Assembly: GCA_018827585.1 (NCBI GenBank)
Contig: JAHJXP010000076.1
Location: 1-5,962 of the forward strand
From: Pseudomonadota bacterium
GTDB lineage: Bacteria; Desulfobacterota; Syntrophia; Syntrophales; UBA5619
Length of the DNA stretch: 5,962 nucleotides
Direction of reading: 5' to 3'
The notes beneath the pieces were generated by a model. That model had not been told where the DNA came from. It ran no database searches and saw only the letters and a program-made list of their open reading frames with translations. Of the stretch, positions 1 through 5,186 are shown piece by piece (positions within the stretch are counted from its first letter, which is position 1; every line of letters begins with the position of its first letter). The position numbers were made by a program, and so were the translations under genes.

Positions 1-831
1 CATCCGTTCGCCGCTGATCTTTTCCGCCCCCTCGAAGTAGCCGGTGCGGAAATTGCGGGTCGGCAGGATCCCCTGGTTATTCAAAGGCACGATGAGATTG
101 GATGTCCCCAGTTTCCGCAGCACCTTGTTCGGTCCGTGCTGGCCGATCAGCTCCGTCAGGTTCTTGGACAGCTCCCGGAGCTTTTCCGGGTCATGAATGT
201 CCATCTTGTTCGTTCCCCGGACAGCAACGGCCTTCAGGTTTTTGGAGCCCATCACCGCGCCCATGCCGGTCCTGCCGTTGACGTGTTTCAGCTCATTCAC
301 CACGCAGGCATAGCGCACCAGGTTTTCCGCGGCCGGCCCGATCAGGGCTACCCGTGCCCGCTTTTCATCGATCTCCTCCCGGATCATCTCCTGGGCCGGT
401 CCCGTTTCCATTCCCCAGATCTTCTCCGCCGACCGGATCTCTACCTTACCGTCGTTGATCCACAGGTAAGAGGGTTTTGCGGCTTTTCCCGTGACGATCA
501 CGGCGTCGAAGCCGGAGAATTTCAGTTCCGGACCCCAGAAACCGCCCGCCTCCGCCTCCCCGTATGCCCCCGTCAGAGGGGACTTGGCCGCCACGGTGAA
601 GCGTGTCATCCCCGCGATCGGCGCCCCGGAAATCACGGAAGACGCGAAGATGAGGATATTGTCGGCCGACAGCGGGTCGATCCCCGGCTTGAGCTCCCTC
701 AGCAGATAGTAGGAAGCCAGCCCCCCGCCGCCCAGGTAGGTGCGGTAAATGATCTCGCCTGGTTCCTCAACCCGGATCGCTCCGGTGGTCAGATCCACTC
801 TCAGAATTTTGCCGTTATACCCGTAAGGCAT
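1..831 (-). CDS. Aldehyde:ferredoxin oxidoreductase, N-terminal part (runs off the left edge)
   Basis: Cytoplasmic tungsten- or molybdenum-pterin enzyme of the AOR family, which oxidises aldehydes to carboxylic acids with ferredoxin as electron acceptor. The frame is open from an ATG at 831 to base 1 (277 codons, under half of a usual ~600-residue protein). Family signatures are clear: the opening MPYGYNGKILRVDLTTG; YLGGGGLA near residues 32-39; SGAPIAGMTR ending at R77, the region that contacts the pterin in the Pyrococcus enzyme; an AGGFWGPELK segment at about 95-104; and NGRTGMGAVMGSKNLKA at about 185-201, the strongest family motif. Codons up to about 210 are the AFOR N-terminal domain; the 4Fe-4S cysteines of the C-terminal domains lie outside the window. 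The start is supported by a purine-rich AGGGGG about seven bases upstream. The gene is transcribed divergently from the HD-domain operon. The subfamily (AOR, BamB-like, other) and the metal cannot be told from this part. Confidence 0.95.
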   Translation of the reverse strand, partial: MPYGYNGKILRVDLTTGAIRVEEPGEIIYRTYLGGGGLASYYLLRELKPGIDPLSADNILIFASSVISGAPIAGMTRFTVAAKSPLTGAYGEAEAGGFWGPELKFSGFDAVIVTGKAAKPSYLWINDGKVEIRSAEKIWGMETGPAQEMIREEIDEKRARVALIGPAAENLVRYACVVNELKHVNGRTGMGAVMGSKNLKAVAVRGTNKMDIHDPEKLRELSKNLTELIGQHGPNKVLRKLGTSNLIVPLNNQGILPTRNFRTGYFEGAEKISGERM

Positions 832-901
832 CTTTCGCTCCCCCTTTTCCTGATTTCGTTTCGCCGCTGCATCCGTCGGCGCCCGCAGTGTAATTTTTTA
901 T

Positions 902-969
902 ATGAAAATGCCCCCCTCCCTGTATCCCTCCCCCTCGACGGGGGAGGGAGGGGTGGGGGTGATTTTCAT
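902..969. repeat. Large GC-rich imperfect palindrome (REP/MITE-like hairpin)
   Basis: The element starts with ATGAAAAT (902-909) and ends with its exact reverse complement ATTTTCAT (962-969). Between them is a C-rich left arm with ccctccccc and a G-rich right arm with gggggaggg, meeting at a CGACG-type turn near 936-940. The whole 68-bp unit can fold into one long imperfect stem. Clean ends plus internal dyad symmetry look more like an intergenic repeat unit than a simple terminator, since no T-run follows the stem on either strand. A second element of similar design sits at 5899-5943. The family assignment is inference. Confidence 0.65.
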
Positions 970-1211
970 CCTTCGTTGTGTCCACCCCGGGCATAGGAGT
1001 TAGTAAATCGATAGCGGACCAGACTTTATCAAATTTTTGCAGGAAATGCGTTATAATCCTTCAGGCCCGATTTTCGCGAGTCTGTTTCGCTGAAAAAGAA
1101 ACTATAACAATATGATGACCCGCGGCCTGCGGCGGCGAGGTCCAGCCTGATCCTTGAAAAACAGGGCCGATGCGAGACTCGGCAAGTGCATAGTATAAAT
1201 TTGCACCATGA

Positions 1212-1227
1212 TTTGACTTAAGTCAAA
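1212..1227 (+). promoter_or_regulatory. CRP/FNR-family operator, HcpR-like palindrome
   Basis: TTTGACTTAAGTCAAA is a perfect 16-bp palindrome. It fits the TTGAC-N4-GTCAA pattern reported for HcpR-type regulators of the CRP/FNR family in sulfate- and metal-reducing deltaproteobacteria, and it resembles the FNR site TTGAT-N4-ATCAA. Its centre (1219.5) lies 41.5 bp upstream of the start point (about 1261) implied by the TATGAT at 1249-1254, the classic class II activator position. Which family member binds is inference: HcpR and FNR-like regulators both fit. No regulator gene lies in this window. Confidence 0.7.
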
Positions 1228-1261
1228 GAAACTTTTCTTTGTATTGACTATGATGCACCAT
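1226..1261 (+). promoter_or_regulatory. Activator-dependent promoter of the HD/Fe-S operon
   Basis: TATGAT at 1249-1254 is a five-of-six match to the sigma-70 -10 box. The hexamer 17 bp upstream (1226-1231, AAGAAA-like) is a poor -35, as expected where an activator bound at -41.5 replaces -35 contacts. The start point would be about 1261, giving a leader of about 40 nt. A TTGACT at 1244-1249 overlaps the -10 but has no suitable -10 downstream of its own. Confidence 0.55.
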
Positions 1262-1264
1262 CCG

Positions 1265-1295
1265 TAAAAGGAGGCTTCTGCCTGATAAAAGGAGG
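1265..1295 (+). promoter_or_regulatory. Duplicated Shine-Dalgarno in the HD-gene leader
   Basis: The 10-mer TAAAAGGAGG occurs twice, at 1265-1274 and 1286-1295, with a 21-nt period. The second copy is correctly spaced for the ATG at 1302 and fixes that start. The first serves no visible reading frame and can pair weakly in an AGGC-TTCT-GCCT hairpin. It may be a ribosome standby site or simply a small duplication. Confidence 0.6.
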
Positions 1296-1301
1296 AAGAG
1301 T

Positions 1302-2042
1302 ATGCAATGCCCAGGACAGGATATGCGCTATTGGAAGCCCGGGGCCATCTTTGACACCCCCTGCCCGAAATGCGGACAAGCGGTGGAGTTCTTCAAAGAC
1401 GAGTCCAGTCAGAAGTGTAAAAATTGCGGGCATAAAATGGTTAATCCCCGAATGGATTTCGGCTGCGCTTCCTACTGTCAGCACGCCGAGCAGTGCCTGG
1501 GAGAACTGCCGGCCGAACTGCTGGCCCAGAGGAAGGACCTACTGAAGGACCGCGTGGCGGTGGAAATGAAGCGCTACTTCCAGAAGGACTTCAAACGCAT
1601 CGGTCACGCCACCAAGGTGGCCAGGTATGCCGAACGGATTGCCAAGGAGGAAGGAGGCGACATGATCGTGGTTCTGTGCGCCGCCTATCTGCACGACATC
1701 GGCATTCCCGAGGCCGAGCGCAAGTACGGCAGCAGCGAAGTTAGGCGCCAGGAAGAGGAGGGCCCGCCGATTGCAAGAGACATCCTGGTCAGGCTGTCGG
1801 CGCCAAGAGACATCATTGACGAGGTCTGCGACATTGTCGGCCGCCACCATCATCCGCGCGCCGAGGAAACGGCCAACTTCAAGATCGTCTATGACGCCGA
1901 TCTGATCGTAAATCTGGAAGAGAAACAGGCCGAAGAGCCGATCGCCAAGGATAAGTTGGCCGCCATCCTGGAAAAGTCATTTTTAACGGCGAGCGGCAGA
2001 AGATTGGCCGCTGGGGTGATGGGCGGCGGCGAAGGGAAATAG
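1302..2042 (+). CDS. HD-domain phosphohydrolase-like protein with N-terminal zinc ribbon
   Basis: A 246-residue soluble protein with no signal peptide or membrane segment. Residues 1-45 form a zinc ribbon (C21-x2-C24, C39-x2-C42), followed by a second cysteine group C55, C59, C65 and H61. From about 85 to 205 there is an HD superfamily domain with the expected metal ligands: H102, the H131-D132 doublet in YLHDIG, histidines 182-184 in RHHHP, and a YDAD aspartate (D198 or D200). HD domains are metal-dependent phosphohydrolases acting on nucleotides or cyclic dinucleotides, but this is not an HD-GYP domain and the substrate is unknown. The start is set by a strong AAAGGAGG seven to eight bases upstream. 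It lies 45 bp before the Fe-S gene and is probably cotranscribed with it from the FNR/HcpR-type promoter, which suggests a role in redox or nitrosative stress (inference). The tail from about 225 is glycine-rich and probably disordered. Confidence 0.9.
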   Translation: MQCPGQDMRYWKPGAIFDTPCPKCGQAVEFFKDESSQKCKNCGHKMVNPRMDFGCASYCQHAEQCLGELPAELLAQRKDLLKDRVAVEMKRYFQKDFKRIGHATKVARYAERIAKEEGGDMIVVLCAAYLHDIGIPEAERKYGSSEVRRQEEEGPPIARDILVRLSAPRDIIDEVCDIVGRHHHPRAEETANFKIVYDADLIVNLEEKQAEEPIAKDKLAAILEKSFLTASGRRLAAGVMGGGEGK

Positions 2043-2087
2043 CGGGATTATAGGGATTTTAACTGCAAAAATAAGGAGGTTGAGGGA

Positions 2088-2853
2088 ATGAAAATCAAAC
2101 GTAAGATCATAGAAATAAATGAAGACAAATGCGACGGATGCGGACAATGTGTGCCCTCCTGCGCAGAAGGGGCGATTCAGATTATAGACGGAAAGGCCCG
2201 CCTGGCGGCGGAAAAATACTGCGACGGCCTGGGCGCCTGTCTCGGGGAATGCCCCCGGGACGCGCTCCGGATCGTGGAGCGGGAAGCGGATGATTTCGAC
2301 GAAAAGGCAGTCTTGCACCACCTGCAAACCGCGCTTCCGCCGTCACCGCCGCCCCAAGAGGCGCCGGCCATGGCCTGCGGCTGCCCTTCAGCGCAGATCC
2401 AGAGTTTTCGCCGAGCCCCAGATCCGGGCAACGCCTCCCATCAGCAGGCCGGTCAGGAGGTAAAACAGACCGGAGGCGTTTCGGCCCTTTCTCACTGGCC
2501 GGTGCAGATCAAGCTTGTGCCGCCGACCGCGCCGTTCCTCAAGGGGGGCAGATCTGCTGGTCGCCGCGGACTGCACCCCCTTTGCCTATCCCGATTTTCA
2601 CCGGGATTTTATCCAGGGGCGGGTCGTTATGGTGGGTTGTCCGAAGTTCGACGACGCCCAGTCCTACATCCAGAAATTTACCGACATCTTCAAGATGGGC
2701 GGGGTGAAGAGCGTGACCGTTTTAACTATGGAAGTCCCCTGCTGCCAGGGGCTGCCGGTGATCGTGAAAAGGGGGATGGCGGCCGCGGAGGCCGATATCC
2801 CCATGACGCACGTGGTCGTCGGCCTGCAGGGGGACATCATCCGGCGGGAATAA
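2088..2853 (+). pseudogene. 4Fe-4S ferredoxin-type protein, interrupted by a one-base frameshift
   Basis: The intended protein is about 254 residues, read from ATG 2088 (perfect AAGGAGG upstream) to TAA 2851-2853. The N-terminal part has a ferredoxin motif C15-x2-C18-x2-C21-x3-C25, then C45-x5-C51-x3-C55-P, and an ACGCPSAQIQSF segment with C97 and C99. The frame runs correctly to K152 (codon 2541-2543, after PPTAPFLK). It is then lost at a six-G run (2543-2548); deleting one G joins it to GADLLVAADCTPFAYPDFHRDF in the next frame, which continues to the stop with GCPKFDD and EVPCCQGLP cysteine motifs. Both halves read as one conserved protein of a family I recognise from anaerobes, where it accompanies HD-domain or hcp genes (possibly the FrdX-like protein of the HcpR regulon; from memory). 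Unshifted, frame 0 gives junk through the antisense of the tRNA gene to 2960. A sequencing or assembly error, a true mutation, or recoding are all possible. An electron-carrier role is inferred. Confidence 0.85.
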
Positions 2854-2854
2854 T

Positions 2855-2931
2855 TGGTGCCCCTGCCGCGATTCGAACGCGGGGCCTGCGGATTAGGAAT
2901 CCGTCGCTCTATCCTACTGAGCTACAGGGGC
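2855..2931 (-). tRNA. tRNA-Arg (anticodon CCT)
   Basis: Read on the minus strand, the 77-nt gene folds as a complete cloverleaf. The acceptor stem is GCCCCTG/CAGGGGC, the D arm GCTC/GAGC, the anticodon loop TTCCTAA with anticodon CCT (reads AGG, arginine), the variable loop 5 nt, and the T arm CCGCG-TTCGAAT-CGCGG. Discriminator A is followed by an encoded CCA (complement at 2855-2857). The top pair of the anticodon stem (27-43) is an A-C mismatch; all other stems pair. The 3' end lies one base from the stop codon of the convergent Fe-S gene, so there is no room for its own intrinsic terminator before that gene. tRNA-Arg genes are frequent integration sites, but I see no attachment-site duplicate or integrase here. 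Confidence 0.96.
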
Positions 2932-2953
2932 GATCCTGTTTTGAGGGAGAACC

Positions 2954-2982
2954 CGTCTAACACGCTTTTCGGCGGGTGTCAA
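2954..2982 (-). promoter_or_regulatory. Probable promoter of tRNA-Arg
   Basis: On the minus strand a perfect -35 TTGACA (2977-2982) is followed after 17 bp by TAGACG (2954-2959), a weak -10. The start point would be near 2947, about 16 nt ahead of the mature tRNA end. It lies in the 74-bp gap after the acyl-CoA synthetase beta gene, so the tRNA could also be cut from read-through transcripts of that operon. A short GGCGG/CCGCC inverted repeat surrounds the -35 but has no T-run, so I do not call it a terminator. Confidence 0.5.
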
Positions 2983-3005
2983 TACCGCCCGTTCATCCCG
3001 TCCGT

Positions 3006-3689
3006 TCATTTGCCGAGGATTATGCGGGCGTCCGCCACGACGCAGTCCCGGGAGGAGCACAGCAGCGGATTGATGTCGATGGACTCGATTTGTCCCTCCA
3101 GCTCCATGACGAGCGAGGAGAATAAAAGGAGGGTTTGCGCGAGCTTTCCGAGGTCCGCCGGCTCGGCGCCCCGGTATCCCTCGAGCAGCCTGCGGGCTTT
3201 GAGCCCCCTGTACATGACGGGGGCCTCCTTTTCGGTCAGCGGGGCCATCTTCAGGACGACATCCCGGTAGATCTCCACGCCGGTGCCCCCCATGCCCAGC
3301 AGGATCATGGGGCCGAACTGCAGGTCGTTCTTCGCCCCCAGGATGAGCTCGACCCCGGAGATCATCTCCTCCACGAGAACGCCCCGAAAGCCCTCCAGGG
3401 CCTCAAAGCGCCGGAACGTCTCCGCCAGGCGCGCGTCGGCGGCGATCCCCACCGCCACTCCGCCCACGTCCGACTTGTGGATGATGAGGGGGGAGACGAT
3501 CTTGGCGACCACGGGATATCCGATCTCATGGGCGAAGACGAGCGCTTCCTCCGGGGTTAGGGCGAGCGTGAACCGGGGAACGGAGAACCCCGCCAGGGAG
3601 AAGAGCCGCTTGGCTGCCGGTTCGAGGACCCACCCGTCGCTGCGGGCCTCCTCGATGATCCTGAGCATTTCGGGACGGGAGCCTATCAT
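3006..3689 (-). CDS. ADP-forming acetyl/acyl-CoA synthetase, beta subunit (ATP-grasp)
   Basis: A 227-residue ATP-grasp subunit of a two-subunit ADP-forming acyl-CoA synthetase, which converts acyl-CoA, ADP and phosphate to acid, ATP and CoA in the cytoplasm. Visible features are the N-terminal lid region with AAKRLFSLAGFSVPRF (25-40), GYPVVAKIVSPLIIHKSDVGGV (57-78) carrying H71, the second phosphohistidine of the relay in characterised enzymes, VEEM (106-109), FGPMILLGMGGTGVEIYRD (125-143), and the Mg-binding DINPLL (205-210). Length matches the family beta subunit (~230). I chose ATG 3689 because it overlaps the alpha stop as ATGA and has AGGAGG eight bases upstream. The frame stays open upstream to 3833, but that stretch is only a shadow of the alpha gene. 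Translation is probably coupled to alpha. The acyl substrate (acetyl, aryl or branched-chain) cannot be decided from the sequence by eye. Confidence 0.92.
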   Translation of the reverse strand: MIGSRPEMLRIIEEARSDGWVLEPAAKRLFSLAGFSVPRFTLALTPEEALVFAHEIGYPVVAKIVSPLIIHKSDVGGVAVGIAADARLAETFRRFEALEGFRGVLVEEMISGVELILGAKNDLQFGPMILLGMGGTGVEIYRDVVLKMAPLTEKEAPVMYRGLKARRLLEGYRGAEPADLGKLAQTLLLFSSLVMELEGQIESIDINPLLCSSRDCVVADARIILGK

Positions 3690-5050
3690 GGCCTTTTCCT
3701 CCTGAGGGCCTCGACCATGAGCACCGCCCCCTCGATGGAGGGCGAGACGGGTGCGCCGTTCAGTTCGAATCCCTCGATGAGCATGGCGTACTTTTCCACA
3801 TTGGGCACGTAGGCGATCAGGGGCATGCCGCACGGCCGGGCGACGCTGCTGAGTTTTGCCCCGAGATCGGAGGTGACCCCGGGGACATAGGGGAGCAGCA
3901 GGGCCAGGACGCAGTCGATATCCTCCCGGGAACAGAAGATCCTTGCGGTGGCGACGAAATCCTCGTCGATCCCGCTTCCGGTGAGGTCGATGGGATTGGT
4001 GAGCGCGGCGATGTCCTGAACGCTTGGACTGAGGTACTTGCGCAGCTCTTCCCGGACGTCTTCCGGCAGGGGGGGAATGGCGATACCGCGGGAGGTGCAG
4101 GCATCGACGGCCATCGCGCCGTGACCGCCGCTGACCGTAACGATTCCCACCCGGCCTTCGATCGGCTTGGCGTATTTGCTCAGGGATTCGCAGAAGGAGA
4201 CGAGTTCCAGTTCGTTGGCTGCCTCCACGATCCCGTGCTGGGAAAGCGCCGCGGAAAAACTGTCGTAGTCTCCCGCCAGCGACGCCGTATGGCTGGAGAC
4301 GGCCTTACCCCCTTCCGGGCTCTTGCCGGACTTTATGACAACCACCGGCTTGCCGCACTTTCCCGCCTTGAGCACGAACTCTCTGCCCTCTTTTTCGCCG
4401 AAGCCTTCGATGTAGAAGGCGATCACCTTTGTCGCCGGGTCCGCCGTCAGGTAGTCCAGGATGTCGGTCTCGCCGAGCATCGCCTTGTTCCCGATGCTGA
4501 CGGCCTTGGCAAACCCCACGCCCTCGCCGGTGAACTTGATGATCTGGTCCACGAGGATTCCCCCGCTTTGGCTAACGAAGGATACGTTCCCGACGGCGGG
4601 CTTCACCATCCGTTCGCCCGGCAGGAAAAAGGTGTCCACAAGGGAGGGGACGTAGATGCCGAGGCAATTGGGGCCTACGAAGGGGAATGAGGCCTCTTTG
4701 GCGATCGCTACGATCCTGTCCTGCAGGTCCTGCCTGCCCACCTCCGTGAAGCCCCCCGAGATGACCGCCGCCGAACGGACCTTCGCCCCGATGCAGGCGG
4801 TCATGACCTCCGGAACGAAATCGGCCCGGACCGCGATCACCGCCAGATCGATCCGTTCCGGCACCTCCGCGATGCTCCGGTAGATAGGCTGGCCGTTGAT
4901 GGTCCCCCCGCGGGGATTTATCCCGTAGACCCGAACCGGGTAGCGCAGCAGGTTCTTGTTGAAAATCTCGTTGGCCGGATGACGGTAGTTGCTTGCCGAC
5001 ACTCCGAATACCGCCATGCTTTGCGGTTCGAAAAGCGGTTTGAGATCCAT
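3686..5050 (-). CDS. ADP-forming acetyl/acyl-CoA synthetase, alpha subunit (CoA-binding)
   Basis: A 454-residue alpha subunit that binds CoA and carries the first phosphorylated histidine. An N-terminal Rossmann CoA-binding domain (about 8-135, with VFGVSASNYRHPANEIF and VGPNCLGIY at 125-133) is followed by two succinyl-CoA-ligase-like flavodoxin domains. These contain FVSQSGGILVDQI (158-170), SIGNKAMLGETDILDYL (185-201), the catalytic SSHTASLAGDYDSF with H254, and VSGGHGAMAVDA plus NPIDLTG in the third domain. H254 corresponds to the phosphohistidine known from archaeal ACD enzymes. The length fits separate alpha subunits (~460) rather than the fused ~700-residue form. The ATG at 5050 has GAGGT about seven bases upstream and lies just inside a consensus promoter. 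The stop TGA overlaps the beta ATG. In anaerobes this enzyme conserves energy at the last step of fermentative or amino-acid degradation; in syntrophs it may also work toward acyl-CoA synthesis (inference). Confidence 0.94.
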   Translation of the reverse strand: MDLKPLFEPQSMAVFGVSASNYRHPANEIFNKNLLRYPVRVYGINPRGGTINGQPIYRSIAEVPERIDLAVIAVRADFVPEVMTACIGAKVRSAAVISGGFTEVGRQDLQDRIVAIAKEASFPFVGPNCLGIYVPSLVDTFFLPGERMVKPAVGNVSFVSQSGGILVDQIIKFTGEGVGFAKAVSIGNKAMLGETDILDYLTADPATKVIAFYIEGFGEKEGREFVLKAGKCGKPVVVIKSGKSPEGGKAVSSHTASLAGDYDSFSAALSQHGIVEAANELELVSFCESLSKYAKPIEGRVGIVTVSGGHGAMAVDACTSRGIAIPPLPEDVREELRKYLSPSVQDIAALTNPIDLTGSGIDEDFVATARIFCSREDIDCVLALLLPYVPGVTSDLGAKLSSVARPCGMPLIAYVPNVEKYAMLIEGFELNGAPVSPSIEGAVLMVEALRRKRP

Positions 5051-5085
5051 CAGCCCTACCTCGCAAAAAAAAGACGCTGCGGCCG

Positions 5086-5115
5086 ATTATAGGGGAAGGT
5101 CCTCCTAAGTGTCAA
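5086..5115 (-). promoter_or_regulatory. Consensus sigma-70 promoter of the acyl-CoA synthetase operon
   Basis: On the minus strand TTGACA (5110-5115) and TATAAT (5086-5091) are both perfect consensus hexamers, separated by 18 bp. The predicted start is near 5079, giving a leader of about 29 nt that includes a run of eight T and the GAGGT ribosome-binding site. This points to strong, largely constitutive expression independent of the phosphatase gene upstream. I see no palindromic operator over it. Confidence 0.85.
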
Positions 5116-5186
5116 TCGAATATGGGAAGGAATTGCCTCAGCCGCCGATCAGCGGCGCGATGGAGAAAGAGTTCAGATCCCGGCCC

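Larger units (their letters stand above)
832..1301. other. Divergent intergenic region with promoter signals and a GC-rich hairpin
   Basis: This stretch of 470 bases has no credible gene; the open frames crossing it lack ribosome-binding sites and family resemblance. Its left part carries the ribosome-binding site of the leftward aldehyde oxidoreductase and an AT-rich patch (about 889-909), then the hairpin at 902-969. The middle (about 990-1200) is more AT-rich than the genes and has isolated -10-like hexamers (TATAAT at 1052-1057, TATAAA near 1194) without convincing -35 partners. The right part holds the CRP/FNR-type palindrome and the promoter of the plus-strand operon. An 8-bp direct repeat TGCACCAT (1202-1209 and 1254-1261) brackets the palindrome, and AAAGAAA/TTTCTTT (1225-1240) forms a small inverted repeat between operator and -10. 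I could not identify the promoter of the aldehyde oxidoreductase with confidence. Confidence 0.7.

Noticed and set aside
136..996. Long plus-strand open frame of 286 codons
   Set aside because: It lies antisense to the aldehyde oxidoreductase, is rich in Arg/Pro/His as GC-rich shadow frames are, has no ribosome-binding site, and runs through the hairpin.
1181..1215. Possible sigma-54 (-24/-12) promoter near GGCAAGTGC...TTTGCAC
   Set aside because: The GG and GC dinucleotides are not at the required spacing.
1250..1267. Mini-ORF (ATG ATG CAC CAT CCG TAA) as a leader peptide of the HD operon
   Set aside because: It begins upstream of the predicted transcription start and lacks a ribosome-binding site.
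2855..2931. tRNA-Arg as an attachment site of an integrated element
   Set aside because: No integrase, no duplicate of the tRNA 3' end and no foreign-looking genes on either side within the window.
2544..2960. Continuation of the Fe-S gene in frame 0 to a stop at 2960
   Set aside because: After the G run this frame becomes Gly/Arg-rich low-quality sequence and crosses the tRNA gene in antisense, while the +1 frame carries the conserved protein.
3690..3833. Upstream extension of the acyl-CoA synthetase beta subunit
   Set aside because: The added 48 residues are an out-of-frame shadow of the alpha gene; the ATGA overlap and AGGAGG support the start at 3689.
4121..4690. Plus-strand open frame of 189 codons inside the alpha-subunit gene
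   Set aside because: Antisense shadow of a clearly conserved gene, with no family resemblance.
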